Shown piece by piece: positions 1-9,287 of a DNA stretch of 64,000 nt. The position numbers and the translations under genes were made by a program. This stretch comes from Oscillospiraceae bacterium. GTDB taxonomy: Bacteria > Bacillota > Clostridia > Oscillospirales > SIG627. Position 1 is the first letter of the stretch, and each line of letters starts with the position of its first letter. The notes under the pieces are model-generated. The model saw only the letters and a list, made by a program, of their open reading frames with translations, made no database searches and was not told where the DNA came from. The stretch is from assembly GCA_015065265.1 (NCBI GenBank), contig SVQQ01000004.1:43578-107577 (forward strand), in the 5' to 3' direction.

Positions 1-365
1 CGGCTGACGACGTCACCGTGAGGGTGAGAGTCGATATATGACAGTGGAAGGCGTACAAGTTTTTTAAAGGCTTCCTGTCTTATGTTTCGGACTGTGGAAA
101 AGGTGATTTTATTGGCTATGATACTTACAAGCCATTGGAAGATTGCTGTAATTATTGCCACAATCACAATTTCTATTACAAGTGGGATAATTTTATCAAT
201 TTCCACATTTCCTTTCCCTACCGCAAGGTCAATTGCTTCGGAAACGATGATGGGAATATAGAGAGAAAGAATACTAAATGATGCTGAAAAAATTATCAAA
301 AGTGCCAAAAGAAACTTATGTCTTGAAACGTAGGAAAGAACGGTTTTTAAGGTGCTTTTTTTCAT
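1..365 (-). CDS. ABC exporter half-transporter, N-terminal part (cut by window edge)
   Basis: The reading frame starts with ATG at 365 on the minus strand and stays open to the window edge, giving about 121 residues. Hydrophobic stretches near residues 17-40 and 60-80, followed by a segment ending YIDSHPHGDVVS, fit the first transmembrane helices and intracellular loop of a type I ABC exporter. Its ATG overlaps the TGA of the upstream ABC gene (ATGA), so the two are translationally coupled and very likely form one heterodimer. The nucleotide-binding domain lies outside the window. Since the partner has a degenerate ATP site, this subunit is expected to supply the canonical catalytic glutamate, which cannot be seen here. 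Confidence 0.85.
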   Translation of the reverse strand, partial: MKKSTLKTVLSYVSRHKFLLALLIIFSASFSILSLYIPIIVSEAIDLAVGKGNVEIDKIIPLVIEIVIVAIITAIFQWLVSIIANKITFSTVRNIRQEAFKKLVRLPLSYIDSHPHGDVVS

Positions 366-2086
366 TTTGTTCCCTCCTGTGAAGAATACTGGGTGTCATA
401 TATCTCTTTATAGGCAACACAAGTGTCTAAAAGGTCCTTGTGAGTACCTTCGCCTACCACGACTCCGTCTTCAAGGACGATAATCTTGTCGGCGTGAAGT
501 ACAGATGAGGCACGTTGAGAAACAATAAAGACTGTTGGGTTTTGAGGCAAGGTGGAAATGGCGCGACGTAAATTCAAGTCGGTGAGATAGTCAAGTGCCG
601 ACGATGAGTCGTCGAGGATAAGTATTTTCGGGTTTCCTACTATGGCACGTGCGATAGTCAGTCTCTGACGTTGACCGCCTGACAGGTTCTTACCACCTGC
701 TTCAATTTCAAAGTCCAGACCACCTTCTTTTTCCATAACAAAGTCTTTTGCCTGTGCTATTTCAAGGGCGGTTATAATTTCTTCGTCTGTGGCATCTTTT
801 TTGCCCCACTTCATATTGTCACGGACGCTTCCGTGAAAGAGGGTGGCTTTCTGCGGGACGATACCGATTTTTGAACGCAAAGATTTCTCTGAATAGTCGT
901 TTACGTTTTTGCCTCCTACTTTAACTACGCCCTCTGTGGCTTTATAAAAGGCGGGAATAAGGTTTATAAGGGTGGTTTTTCCGTCTCCCGTTCCCCCTAT
1001 TACGCCTATTGTTTCACCTTCTTTGGCACTAAAGGTAATACCCGTTAGCGACAGGTCTCCTGCCCCCTCATATCTGAATGACACGTTTTCAAAGGACACG
1101 TCCCCTTGGGATGTGTATTCCTCTCCCTTGTCTTCTATAAAGGGGATTTCAAGTACGTCACTTATTCTGGTAGCACAAGCAAGAGATTTGGAAATTGTAA
1201 CGATAAGGTTTGCAAGTTTTACAAGTTCCACAAGGATTTGGGACATATAGTTATAAAGGGCTACAACGTCGCCCTGTGACAAGGTTCCGATATTGATTTT
1301 TATACTTCCGCTCCATACAAGGACTGCGATACCTGTATTTATGATAATAAAGGTAAGGGGGTTTGTCAGTGCGGAAATTTTGCCGACAAAACTTTCACCT
1401 TTTGCAAAAAGGTCGTTGTTTTTTCCAAAAGATGACACTTCATCGTCCTCTTTACAAAAGGCTCTGATAACTCTTGCGCCTGTAAGGTTTTCCTTGGTTG
1501 AATGGGTAAGAGTTTCAAGGTTAGTTTGCACCTTTTTATGTAAGGGCATTGTAATGAGGGTTATACCGAATACTACTACGGAAAGTAATATGATAACTAC
1601 AAGGAAGATAAGTGAAATTTTCACGTCTATGGTGAATGCCATAATCATAGCGCCAAATACTACGAAGGGTGAACGTAAAAGGAGTCGAAGCGCCAAGTTC
1701 ATACCTGTCTGCACTTGGTTTACGTCGCTGGTCATTCTGGTGATAAATTTTGCAGTTCCTACTTTATCAAGTTCGGAATAGGAAAGTTTACCGATGTGAG
1801 AGAAAAGGGCGTGGCGGATACGTGTAACGAAGCCTACCGATGCTTTTGCGGCAAAGTATTGGGCAGTAACTGAAAAAACAAAGCCAACAAATGCAAGTGC
1901 TACCAAGAGGAGCATATACTTTATAATGTCCCCTTTGCCCTCTTGTCCTTTTGCTATGCCAATATCGATGATATCTGCCACTACCAGAGGCACAAAAAGT
2001 TCAAAGAGTGCTTCCAGTAATTTAAAAAGTGGACCAAGTACCGCTTCTTTTTTATATGATGACATATATTTAAAAAGTTTGTTCAC
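362..2086 (-). CDS. Heterodimeric ABC exporter subunit with degenerate ATP site
   Basis: A 574-residue permease-ATPase fusion: six-helix membrane domain (about 15-305) then nucleotide-binding domain (about 329-565). Walker A is GGTGDGKT at 364-371 and the signature is LSGGQ at 468-472. After the Walker B aspartate (D492) an Asp (D493) replaces the catalytic Glu, and the switch-loop His is replaced by Gln (SQR, Q524). These two changes are the known mark of the non-catalytic half in heterodimeric exporters such as the BmrCD/TM287-288 class. The start is GTG at 2086, six bases after AAGGAG. It is first in an operon with the next ABC half. Substrate is unknown; drug, lipid or peptide export is inferred only from the family. 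Confidence 0.93.
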   Translation of the reverse strand: MNKLFKYMSSYKKEAVLGPLFKLLEALFELFVPLVVADIIDIGIAKGQEGKGDIIKYMLLLVALAFVGFVFSVTAQYFAAKASVGFVTRIRHALFSHIGKLSYSELDKVGTAKFITRMTSDVNQVQTGMNLALRLLLRSPFVVFGAMIMAFTIDVKISLIFLVVIILLSVVVFGITLITMPLHKKVQTNLETLTHSTKENLTGARVIRAFCKEDDEVSSFGKNNDLFAKGESFVGKISALTNPLTFIIINTGIAVLVWSGSIKINIGTLSQGDVVALYNYMSQILVELVKLANLIVTISKSLACATRISDVLEIPFIEDKGEEYTSQGDVSFENVSFRYEGAGDLSLTGITFSAKEGETIGVIGGTGDGKTTLINLIPAFYKATEGVVKVGGKNVNDYSEKSLRSKIGIVPQKATLFHGSVRDNMKWGKKDATDEEIITALEIAQAKDFVMEKEGGLDFEIEAGGKNLSGGQRQRLTIARAIVGNPKILILDDSSSALDYLTDLNLRRAISTLPQNPTVFIVSQRASSVLHADKIIVLEDGVVVGEGTHKDLLDTCVAYKEIYDTQYSSQEGTK

Positions 2087-2174
2087 GTTTTTCTCCTTGA
2101 TAAATAGTTTGACATCTATATTTTACCACATTTAAAAATATTAGCAATTATTTTTGATAAATTTCTTCAACTAT

Positions 2175-2203
2175 TTGAAAATTTCATACTTTTGTGTTAA
2201 AAT
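2175..2203 (+). promoter_or_regulatory. Sigma-A promoter of the lipoprotein gene
   Basis: TTGAAA at 2175-2180 and TAAAAT at 2198-2203 are separated by 17 bases. They lie about 28 bases upstream of the ATG at 2232, which has AAAGGAG just before it. Confidence 0.6.
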
Positions 2204-2231
2204 AAATTAAGATAATGAAAGGAGTTATATT

Positions 2232-3224
2232 ATGAAAAACACTCTTTTGAAGGTTTTTGTTATTTTTTCTTGTATTTTTGTCCTTCTTTTATCTTCTTGC
2301 TCGAATAAAAGCAGGAACATTGCCACAGATGCCTTTGATGCTGTGGTGGAAGGTGACAAAGAGGGATTTTACGAACTTATAAAATTTGACGACTACAATG
2401 AACTATTAAGTTTTGAAAATTTCGAGTATTTCTTTGACACTTTGAAACTTGAAAAAGATTACAAGGTTAAAAAGGTAAGTAATTTAGTTTGGGTTGCCGA
2501 GTCTAAGGCTGGAAGTGTAGAAATTAAACTTACTCCCGATGAAAGTTATATAGACCCTGACGCCTTTCTCTTGAAGGAATCTACTGTTACGGTGCCTCTT
2601 GGGTCAAAGGTATTACTCAATTCCAATGAACTAACGTCCCTTGTTAACTCAACAAGACAGGGGGACGAATATTCTCTGCCTGTGATTTTTGACGGTGGAA
2701 AATATGACCTTGAAGTAATCCTGCCTTATGCAGAAAGTAAAACTTTCAATTTGGACAGTGAAAATCTAGTTATAACTCCTGCGCGTATGACTCTAAATGA
2801 AGACAGTGAAGGTGAACTTATTGCCTTTGCGGACAGTTTTGTTAAAGCACTTTATTATAATGCTCAGAGTGCCAAGTTGTTTTATGAACTGCAAGTTCCC
2901 TTTGTTTCAAGTGTAATATCTGAAACGGAACTTATGGAACTTAAAGAAGAATATAACGAAGTGTCCGACATATTCGTGGTGTATGACGATGAAGGTAATT
3001 TACTAAAGGACGGTATATTTGACCTGCTCTTTACAGACTCTTTGGCGAATATAAGTCATAACGGTGAAAACTTTATTGTAAATCTCACTCTTGATTTTTC
3101 TTACCAGATGAAAGGTGAATCGGGTGACGTTCAAGACGTTTTTGACGATATACAAGTTGAGGTTACCTTAGTTTTTGATGGAGAAAAATGGGGAGTTGTT
3201 GCTTTTGACGGTGACACTTTATAA
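2232..3224 (+). CDS. Putative lipoprotein of unknown function
   Basis: 330 residues. The N-terminus is a lipoprotein signal peptide: positive start (MKN), hydrophobic run, and a lipobox ending LSSC with the lipidated Cys near residue 23. It should be anchored to the outer face of the membrane. The rest is soluble and acidic with mixed alpha/beta character; no catalytic motif is recognised. It resembles zinc-ribbon/TcaA-like extracytoplasmic proteins only in general layout, so no function is assigned. It is monocistronic, with its own promoter upstream and a strong terminator directly downstream that is shared with the convergent regulator gene. Confidence 0.85.
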   Translation: MKNTLLKVFVIFSCIFVLLLSSCSNKSRNIATDAFDAVVEGDKEGFYELIKFDDYNELLSFENFEYFFDTLKLEKDYKVKKVSNLVWVAESKAGSVEIKLTPDESYIDPDAFLLKESTVTVPLGSKVLLNSNELTSLVNSTRQGDEYSLPVIFDGGKYDLEVILPYAESKTFNLDSENLVITPARMTLNEDSEGELIAFADSFVKALYYNAQSAKLFYELQVPFVSSVISETELMELKEEYNEVSDIFVVYDDEGNLLKDGIFDLLFTDSLANISHNGENFIVNLTLDFSYQMKGESGDVQDVFDDIQVEVTLVFDGEKWGVVAFDGDTL

Positions 3225-3230
3225 AAGACC

Positions 3231-3264
3231 AGGGCATCATCATTATTGATGATGCCCTGTTTTT
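3231..3264. terminator. Bidirectional terminator
   Basis: A perfect 12-bp stem (3231-3242 with 3247-3258, 4-base loop) is followed by a T-run on the plus strand. It serves the lipoprotein gene, and its stem also encodes the last residues (GHHQ) and stop codon of the convergent MocR gene. Confidence 0.85.
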
Positions 3265-4340
3265 GTGCTTTCTTTTCTTCTTTTTCTTCTTACTGAATTT
3301 ATGTGGCGTTCAAAGGCTGACGTGTTTATAAGATGCGCTATAAGGTACTGCTCGAAAGCGGGTACGGTGCAGGAATAAAAGCCCAAAGCCTTTTTGAAGT
3401 CCTCGCATAAGTTTTGAGGTAACACCATATATGCGACTCTCAAAGAGGGTGATATGGTCTTTGAAAAGGTGTTAATGTAAATTACGTTACCGCCGTCAGA
3501 TAATGAAAAGAGGGTTTCTTCAGTTTTTTTTGACAGTGTAAATTCAGATTCAAAATCGTCCTCTACTATAATTCCGTTGTTCTTTTGTGACCAGGTTATA
3601 TATTCGCGTCTTTTGGAGGCAGATGCCGTAACGCCCGACGGGTAACTTCTGTACGGAGAAATATGTAAAACGTCAACGTTACTGTTTTTGAGGGCTTTAG
3701 AAGTTATTCCGTTTTTACCGAGGGGAAGTAATTTTACATTTACACCCTTTGCTTTATATACTTGATAAATTTTTTGATAAGAGGGGTTTTCTATGCCCCA
3801 TATTTTTTCTCTTCCGAGAAATTCGACTATCATTCCGTAAAGATATTCTGCTCCCGACCCTATGAAAATCTGTTCGGGGGACGCCACAATTCCCCTACTT
3901 CTATTTAAATATCTTGAAATTGACTGCCTTAATTCCATAGTACCGAAGTTCTCGGATTTTTCCATCAACAGTTCACCATAATCAGAGATAACGCGTCTCA
4001 TTGAACGGGCAATAACTGAATACGGAAAAGAAAAAGTGTCGCTTGTATATTTTTTGTGATATACTACCTGTGTTTCTTCGGCTACCGAATAGTTTTCATC
4101 TTCGCTGTATATGACAAAATATCCGCTACGTTGTTTTCCTTCGATATATCCTTCGTCAACAAGAAGAGTATATGCACGTTCTACGGTTATAACACTGACG
4201 CCCGTTTCTTCGGCTACAAGTCTTTTTGAAGGAAGTTTTTCACCGAATTTATATACTCCGTTTATAATATCATCTCTTATTTGCTTATATAATGTTATAT
4301 AGGCGTATTTATCACTTTGTTTATCGATTACGTACTTCAT
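3243..4340 (-). CDS. MocR/PdxR-type GntR regulator, C-terminally truncated
   Basis: 365 residues. Residues about 10-75 are a GntR winged helix (LPSKRLVAEETGVS, then VERAYTLLVDEGYIEG). From about residue 100 there is a fold-type I aminotransferase domain with the PLP lysine in NTFSKTISPSLR. MocR proteins are usually 450-490 residues; this one stops after a basic stretch (SVRRKRRKEST), so about 90 residues of the aminotransferase small domain are missing. The stop falls inside a terminator and no remaining coding sequence lies beyond it. It is divergent from an ECF S-component gene, the arrangement expected for a PLP-sensing regulator of vitamin B6 uptake. Whether the shortened effector domain still folds is unknown. 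Confidence 0.85.
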   Translation of the reverse strand: MKYVIDKQSDKYAYITLYKQIRDDIINGVYKFGEKLPSKRLVAEETGVSVITVERAYTLLVDEGYIEGKQRSGYFVIYSEDENYSVAEETQVVYHKKYTSDTFSFPYSVIARSMRRVISDYGELLMEKSENFGTMELRQSISRYLNRSRGIVASPEQIFIGSGAEYLYGMIVEFLGREKIWGIENPSYQKIYQVYKAKGVNVKLLPLGKNGITSKALKNSNVDVLHISPYRSYPSGVTASASKRREYITWSQKNNGIIVEDDFESEFTLSKKTEETLFSLSDGGNVIYINTFSKTISPSLRVAYMVLPQNLCEDFKKALGFYSCTVPAFEQYLIAHLINTSAFERHINSVRRKRRKESTKTGHHQ

Positions 4341-4430
4341 CTGGTATTATAAAAAACTCCTGATTTGATTATTTTAATATATCCAGAATTATTTTATAAT
4401 TTTCTTATCAAGTTGTCAAGGAGTAATTAT

Positions 4431-4910
4431 ATGAAAGAGAAAAGATTAAACGGATTAAGACTTATGTGTCTTACCGCCATTTTTATGGCTATGAACGTTG
4501 CCTTTAGTTCCTTTGGTATACCAGTGCCTGCGGGTAGGATTTATCTGTGTGATGCTGTGATTTGTACCGCCGCGCTTTCCTTAAATCCTTTATGTGCTTT
4601 CTTTGTGGGCGGCGTAGGTTCGTTTTTAGGAGACTTTTTCTTCTACCCTGCCGCTATGTTCGTGTCACTTGTGGTTCACGGACTGCAAGGAATTATGATA
4701 TCGCTAATTGGAAGAAAAACTGATAGTCTTATAAGAAAAGTTTTTGCGGTATGTGTAGGTGCGATAATTATGGTGGTCGGATACACCCTTGGCTGTGCCT
4801 TTGTTTACGGAACGCCCGAGGGGGCAATTATCAATATTCCTTATGAAGCATTACAGGCGACAGTTGGCGGAGTGTTAGGGCTTTTGGTACATAAAAGAAT
4901 TAAGTTTTAG
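4431..4910 (+). CDS. ECF transporter S component, possibly pyridoxine (PdxU-like)
   Basis: 159 residues starting at ATG 4431, 7 bases after AAGGAG; an upstream in-frame start at 4365 lacks a ribosome binding site. Five to six hydrophobic helices are visible (for example LMCLTAIFMAMNVAF and FVGGVGSFLGDFFFYPAAMF), typical of energy-coupling-factor substrate-binding subunits. It would work with a shared EcfA/A'/T module that is not in this window. The divergent MocR/PdxR regulator suggests the substrate is a vitamin B6 form; this is inference from context, since S components are hard to assign by sequence alone. Confidence 0.8.
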   Translation: MKEKRLNGLRLMCLTAIFMAMNVAFSSFGIPVPAGRIYLCDAVICTAALSLNPLCAFFVGGVGSFLGDFFFYPAAMFVSLVVHGLQGIMISLIGRKTDSLIRKVFAVCVGAIIMVVGYTLGCAFVYGTPEGAIINIPYEALQATVGGVLGLLVHKRIKF

Positions 4911-4924
4911 AAAGTAAAAAATTA

Positions 4925-4962
4925 AAGCCGAGAAAGTTAAAACTTTCTCGGCTTATCTTTTT
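4925..4962. terminator. Bidirectional terminator between ECF gene and rplQ
   Basis: 14-bp perfect stem (4925-4938 with 4941-4954) with a T-rich stretch on the plus side and an A-rich stretch at 4915-4926 that becomes the U-tract on the minus side. It ends both the ECF S-component transcript and the ribosomal operon. Confidence 0.85.
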
Positions 4963-4967
4963 GTAAA

Positions 4968-5312
4968 TTACTTTACAAGTTCAATAATAGCCATTTCAGC
5001 AGCGTCACCGCGTCTGGGTCCTTTACGAAGGATTCTTGTATAGCCACCATTTCTTTCTGCATATGCAGGAGCGATTTCGTTGAACAGTTTTGTTACAACT
5101 TCCTCTTTAGTGATAAATGCAAGTGCCTGTCTTCTGGCTGCAAGTGTATTTGTTTTACCAAGCGTAATCATTTTTTCAGCAAGGCTTCTTACTTCCTTTG
5201 CTCTTGTTACGGTGGTTTCTATTGAACCGTTTTCTAAAAGGTATGTTGTCATACCTCTGAGCATTGCCATTCTTTGTTCGGTTGTACGACCTAACTTTCT
5301 TGTTCCTGGCAT
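4968..5312 (-). CDS. rplQ: 50S ribosomal protein L17
   Basis: 114 residues, close to the usual 112-130 length, opening with the family hallmark [18 protein letters not shown]17 sits near the exit of the peptide tunnel on the large subunit. It is the last gene of the S10-spc-alpha operon, 43 bases after rpoA, and is followed by a terminator. Confidence 0.97.
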   Translation of the reverse strand: MPGTRKLGRTTEQRMAMLRGMTTYLLENGSIETTVTRAKEVRSLAEKMITLGKTNTLAARRQALAFITKEEVVTKLFNEIAPAYAERNGGYTRILRKGPRRGDAAEMAIIELVK

Positions 5313-5355
5313 TTTGTGTTCCTCCTTTACTCAGTATTACAAACGCTGTGCGTCC

Positions 5356-6309
5356 TTATTCGTCCTCTTTTTTAAGAGAAAGTCCCATATCTTCAAGTTT
5401 TTTGATAACTTCCTCGAGAGACTTCTTACCAAGGTTACGCACCTTAATCATTTCGTCTTGTGTATGATTTGTCAGGTCGCCTACTGTATCAATTCCTGCT
5501 CTCTTCAAGCAGTTGAATGAACGAACTGACAAGTCAAGTTCCTCAATGGTCATCTCAAGTTGAATTTTCTTGACGGTATCATCACCATCTACCATTCCAA
5601 CAGCAGGCGAGTTCGCACTGTCTGAAAGATTGATAAACAGTTCAAGATGATCGTTGAGAATCTTGGCGGCAATTGAAACTGCTTCTTTTGCCGTAAGAGT
5701 TCCGTCGGTCTGAATTTCGATAGTAAGTTTATCAAAATCAATACTGTTTCCTACACGGGCAGGTGTAACGGTATAGTTCGCGTTATACACAGGCGTATAG
5801 ATTGAGTCAGTATATATAATACCGATAGTTCCGGGGCCGTTCTGCTTATTCTTATCTGCGCTTACATAGCCTCTGCCCTGTTCAAAGGTGAGTTCCATAT
5901 AAAACCTTGAATCTGCGGCAAGAGTTGCGATGTGGTGGTCGGGATTGATAATTTCGATATCTGAATCGATTTTTATATCACCCGCTGTTACCTCACACTC
6001 TCCTGTCATATCAATGATTACTGTTTTAGGACAGTCGCAGAAAAGTTTTGCTGTGATACCCTTGACGTTTAAGATGATTTCGGTAACGTCTTCCTTCACA
6101 CCGGGGATTGTTGAGATTTCATGTAAAACACCATCAATTTTTACACAGGTTACAGCAACACCCGGAAGAGAACTGAGAAGCACTCTGCGGAGGGAATTTC
6201 CTAATGTTATACCAAATCCTCTTTCAAGGGGTTCAATTTCAAATTTGCCATATGAACCGTTTTCACTTAATTCAACGGTTTCAATACTCGGTCTCTTAAA
6301 CTCTATCAT
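5356..6309 (-). CDS. rpoA: DNA-directed RNA polymerase subunit alpha
   Basis: 317 residues from the second of two adjacent ATGs (6309), which is 7 bases from GGAGG; the first (6312) would add one Met. The N-terminal dimerisation domain carries [20 protein letters not shown]. The C-terminal domain (about 250-310) carries the helix-hairpin-helix stretch [20 protein letters not shown], which contacts UP elements and activators. It lies between rpsD and rplQ in the standard alpha-operon order, with about 100 bases of non-coding sequence before it. Confidence 0.98.
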   Translation of the reverse strand: MIEFKRPSIETVELSENGSYGKFEIEPLERGFGITLGNSLRRVLLSSLPGVAVTCVKIDGVLHEISTIPGVKEDVTEIILNVKGITAKLFCDCPKTVIIDMTGECEVTAGDIKIDSDIEIINPDHHIATLAADSRFYMELTFEQGRGYVSADKNKQNGPGTIGIIYTDSIYTPVYNANYTVTPARVGNSIDFDKLTIEIQTDGTLTAKEAVSIAAKILNDHLELFINLSDSANSPAVGMVDGDDTVKKIQLEMTIEELDLSVRSFNCLKRAGIDTVGDLTNHTQDEMIKVRNLGKKSLEEVIKKLEDMGLSLKKEDE

Positions 6310-6413
6310 CATTTTCCTCCTCTGATTTAGTTTGTTAATAAACTAATACCCATTACGCCGCACACTGAATTGTACTGCGTAAATAAAAGTATCGGGCCAT
6401 TTGATGATATCTC

Positions 6414-7043
6414 TTATTTTGAGTACAATTCGACGATAAGATGTTCCTGAATCTCGAAGTCAACGTCTTCTCTTGCAGGAAGAGTAACTACCTTAGCTGT
6501 AAGGTTCTGCTTGTTTACGTCGAGCCACTGAGGGTTCTTCTTATTGTCAATGTTTTCAACAAGTGACTTAAACTTAGGAAGAGATTTGCTCTTGTCCTTA
6601 ACTGCGATCTCGTCACCAACTTTTACAAGTTGTGAAGGGATATTAGCCTTTGAGCCATTCAATGTGAAGTGACCGTGGCGAACGAGCTGTCTTGCGTCTC
6701 TTCTGCTTTCAGCAAGTCCCATTCTGTAAACTACGTTATCAAGTCTTCTTTCAATGAGTTTGAGAAGGTTTTCACCTGTCATACCCTCTTGTGCATCTGC
6801 CTTTGTAAAGTAGTTTCTGAACTGCTTTTCAAGAACGCCATAATATCTCTTTGCTTTCTGTTTTTCACGAAGCTGAAGTCCGTATTCTTTCATCATTCCT
6901 CTACGTGCTGAGCCATGCTGACCGGGGATTGTGCTTCTTCTTACAATAGCGCACTTATCGGTGAAACATCTGTCTCCTTTGAGGAACATTTTAACGCCTT
7001 CTCTACGACACTGTCTGCATGAAGGTCCTGTATATTTTGCCAT
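6414..7043 (-). CDS. rpsD: 30S ribosomal protein S4, zinc-binding form
   Basis: 209 residues with an S4 RNA-binding domain ([20 protein letters not shown]). The N-terminus keeps four cysteines (C9, C12, C26, C31), the zinc-binding C+ form, rather than the Cys-free form found in some paralogues. S4 nucleates 16S rRNA folding and in Bacilli represses its own mRNA. It begins 5-8 bases after AAGGAGG and follows rpsK by 22 bases. Confidence 0.97.
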   Translation of the reverse strand: MAKYTGPSCRQCRREGVKMFLKGDRCFTDKCAIVRRSTIPGQHGSARRGMMKEYGLQLREKQKAKRYYGVLEKQFRNYFTKADAQEGMTGENLLKLIERRLDNVVYRMGLAESRRDARQLVRHGHFTLNGSKANIPSQLVKVGDEIAVKDKSKSLPKFKSLVENIDNKKNPQWLDVNKQNLTAKVVTLPAREDVDFEIQEHLIVELYSK

Positions 7044-7065
7044 ATTCTTGCACCTCCTTCTTTAA

Positions 7066-7467
7066 TTATACACGTCTTCTCTTGGGAGGACGGCATCCGT
7101 TATGCGGAATAGGTGTTACGTCTTTAATAAGTGTTATGTCAAGACCTGCTGTCTGAAGAGCTCTGATTGCAGATTCTCTTCCCTGACCGGGGCCTTTTAC
7201 AAATACTTCAACTGTTTTAAGTCCGTGTTCCATTGCTGCCTTTGCTGCCTGTTCTGCTGCCATCTGTGCTGCAAAAGGTGTGGACTTCTTTGAACCCTTG
7301 AATCCGAGTTCTCCGGCTGATGCCCATGAAAGAGCATTTCCGTCTACGTCTGTAAGAGTAACTATTGTATTATTGTATGTGGAGCAGATGTGTGCCGCGC
7401 CCTTTTCAATGTTTTTTCTCTCACGACGTCTCTTTACAGTCTTTTTAGCCTGTACTTTAGCTGCCAT
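7066..7467 (-). CDS. rpsK: 30S ribosomal protein S11
   Basis: 133 residues, with the conserved stretches [18 protein letters not shown] and [21 protein letters not shown]11 forms part of the mRNA exit channel on the small-subunit platform. The N-terminus is a basic tail ([15 protein letters not shown]). It follows rpsM with a 15-base gap containing a good ribosome binding site. Confidence 0.97.
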   Translation of the reverse strand: MAAKVQAKKTVKRRRERKNIEKGAAHICSTYNNTIVTLTDVDGNALSWASAGELGFKGSKKSTPFAAQMAAEQAAKAAMEHGLKTVEVFVKGPGQGRESAIRALQTAGLDITLIKDVTPIPHNGCRPPKRRRV

Positions 7468-7482
7468 TTAACTTGTCACTCC

Positions 7483-7851
7483 TTACTTCTTCTTATTAGC
7501 AATTGTCTTTGCGGGACCCTTGCGTGTTCTCGCGTTGGTCTTTGTTCTCTGACCTCTTACGGGAAGACCCTTACGATGACGGATTCCTTTGTAACATCCA
7601 ATGTCTGTCATTGTCTTGATGTCATAAGCAATCTTTCTTCTAAGGTCTCCTTCTACAACGAAATCGTTTTCAATAGCTTCACGAAGCTTTGCAAGTTCGT
7701 CGTCTGTAAGGTCCTTAACGCGTGTGTCGGGATTTATACCTGTTTTCTCAAGTAATTTGTTGGAAGCTGTTTTGCCGATACCGAAAATGTATGTCAATCC
7801 GATTTCGACACGCTTTTCTCTAGGAATATCTACGCCTGCTATACGAGCCAT
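7483..7851 (-). CDS. rpsM: 30S ribosomal protein S13
   Basis: 122 residues. The start [20 protein letters not shown] and the tail [20 protein letters not shown] are diagnostic. S13 sits in the head of the 30S subunit and contacts the P-site tRNA and the large subunit. It follows rpmJ. Confidence 0.97.
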   Translation of the reverse strand: MARIAGVDIPREKRVEIGLTYIFGIGKTASNKLLEKTGINPDTRVKDLTDDELAKLREAIENDFVVEGDLRRKIAYDIKTMTDIGCYKGIRHRKGLPVRGQRTKTNARTRKGPAKTIANKKK

Positions 7852-7866
7852 TAATTACACCTCCAA

Positions 7867-7980
7867 TCAGCCTTGTTTCTGCTTATGCTTAGGATTTTCG
7901 CATATAACCATTACAACGCCTTTTCTTCTGATAATCTTACACTTCTCGCAAATTTTTTTTACAGAAGGCTTAACTTTCAT
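7867..7980 (-). CDS. rpmJ: 50S ribosomal protein L36
   Basis: 37 residues, ATG at 7980 and TGA at 7867-7869, too short for most ORF calls. The sequence starts [15 protein letters not shown] and carries the zinc-ribbon ligands C11, C14, C27 and H32. It lies between infA and rpsM, its normal place. Confidence 0.96.
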   Translation of the reverse strand: MKVKPSVKKICEKCKIIRRKGVVMVICENPKHKQKQG

Positions 7981-8030
7981 ATCAGTAACCTCCATTGTGT
8001 TATGATTTTTTAGTTTTTTGTTTTGCAGAA

Positions 8031-8246
8031 TTACAGTCTTCTGGTAATTCTGCCCTTAGTGGTGTCGTAAACTGATATATCTACCAGTACACGGTCACCG
8101 GGTACGATTTTAATATAATTCATTCTCATTTTGCCCGAGATGTGAGCGAGAATGACAAGTTCGTTTTGAAGTTTTACTTTGAAGCACGCATTGGGAAGTG
8201 TTTCCACAACAAGTCCTTCAAACTCCATTACGTCTTCTTTTCCCAA
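8031..8246 (-). CDS. infA: Translation initiation factor IF-1
   Basis: 71 residues with a single S1/OB-fold; [18 protein letters not shown] and ITRRL are typical. IF-1 blocks the A site during initiation. The start is TTG at 8246, 7 bases after AGGAGG, which fits better than the in-frame ATG at codon 7 that has no ribosome binding site. It lies in the map-KOW-infA-rpmJ segment. Confidence 0.95.
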   Translation of the reverse strand: MGKEDVMEFEGLVVETLPNACFKVKLQNELVILAHISGKMRMNYIKIVPGDRVLVDISVYDTTKGRITRRL

Positions 8247-8257
8247 AATATTACCTC

Positions 8258-8539
8258 CTAATCGAAACTTTCAAACTTATTCTTTAAACTTTCTTTTATG
8301 TCGCGGTAAAGCTTTTTGTTGGTGATTTCTCCTGACAGGAGTTCTTTTTTTATTTCCTCTGACAAGGTCAGATTCAAATCTTCAACATGCTTTATCTGTT
8401 TTAGTTTTGGTTTTTCGAGTCTGCGTTTTCTGCCGTCAGATAAAAGGAGTTTTCCGTCGCGTTTGTCAATTACTGCAAACACGTAGCCTTTGTCTCTTCC
8501 TGAGGTGGATTTGACAATGCTTCCAAAATTCAATGACAC
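8258..8539 (-). CDS. KOW-domain RNA-binding protein (L14e-like)
   Basis: 93 residues if it starts at GTG 8539, directly behind the map stop codon with GAGG six bases upstream. An ATG at 8596 would instead overlap map by 56 bases and adds residues that do not look like the family. The N-terminal half is a KOW motif ([20 protein letters not shown]) and the rest is a basic helix-rich tail. Proteins of this kind sit between map and infA in many Clostridia; a ribosome-associated or RNA-binding role is likely but not established. Confidence 0.85.
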   Translation of the reverse strand: MSLNFGSIVKSTSGRDKGYVFAVIDKRDGKLLLSDGRKRRLEKPKLKQIKHVEDLNLTLSEEIKKELLSGEITNKKLYRDIKESLKNKFESFD

Positions 8540-8540
8540 G

Positions 8541-9287
8541 TTACGCCTCGGTGAGTATCTCGACACCCGTTTCGGTAATGAGTACCGTATTTTCATAATG
8601 GGCGGCGAGTTTTCCGTCTTTTGTTACCACTGTCCATTCGTTATCAAGTGTTCTCACGTGGTGAAGTCCTTGACAAACCATAGGCTCTATGGCAATCGTT
8701 GTGCCTTTATAAATTCTGGGGCCATGACCCGCTCTGCCGTAGTTTGGTACGTCGGGTTCTTCGTGAAGGTGTTCACCTACACCATGACCTATATAGTCTC
8801 TGACAACTGAATAACCATTCATCTCAACATAGTTCTGAATCTGGGAACCAATGTCCCCTACTCTTGAACCGTCTTTGATGCCCTTTACGCCTTCGAAGAA
8901 ACTCTGTCGTGTGACGTCGATAAGGTGCAACGCCTCATCGCTTACGTCACCTACGGGGAAAGTGTTGGCACAGTCTCCGTGGAAGCCGAGGTAATATGCT
9001 CCGACGTCCACTTTGACGATATCGCCCTCAAGCAGAACCCTGTTACCCGGAATTCCGTGTATCACCTCGTCGTTTACACTGACACAAGCTGATGCCGGAA
9101 ATCCGTTGTAGTTAAGGAACGAGGGCTTTGCTCCGTTTTGTTCGATAAAATTTCTTATAATGCGGTCAAGTTCTGACGTGGTCATTCCGGGTTTAATAGA
9201 TTGACCTGCCAGTTTTAAGGCGCCTGCCGTGATTCGACACGCCTTACGCATTTTTTCGATATCTGTTTGATTTTTAATGTTAATCAT
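8541..9287 (-). CDS. map: Methionine aminopeptidase, type I
   Basis: 248 residues, the type I bacterial length without a zinc-finger extension. The pita-bread fold metal ligands are visible in KVDVGAYYLGFHGDCA (two Asp), YIGHGVGEHLHEEP (His), IAIEPMV (Glu) and the final ENTVLIT (Glu). The substrate-binding His is in VIHGIPG. It removes the initiator Met from nascent proteins. Its ATG overlaps the adk TGA by four bases, so the two are coupled. Confidence 0.97.
   Translation of the reverse strand: MINIKNQTDIEKMRKACRITAGALKLAGQSIKPGMTTSELDRIIRNFIEQNGAKPSFLNYNGFPASACVSVNDEVIHGIPGNRVLLEGDIVKVDVGAYYLGFHGDCANTFPVGDVSDEALHLIDVTRQSFFEGVKGIKDGSRVGDIGSQIQNYVEMNGYSVVRDYIGHGVGEHLHEEPDVPNYGRAGHGPRIYKGTTIAIEPMVCQGLHHVRTLDNEWTVVTKDGKLAAHYENTVLITETGVEILTEA

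Noticed and set aside
4345..4400. MocR operator with inverted TCTGG/CCAGA elements
   Set aside because: The copies at 4340-4344 and 4383-4387 are only five bases each, so chance is a sufficient explanation; not listed as a site.
8540..8596. ATG start for the KOW gene overlapping map
   Set aside because: It would overlap map by 56 bases and the extra residues do not resemble the family; the GTG directly after the map stop has a ribosome binding site.
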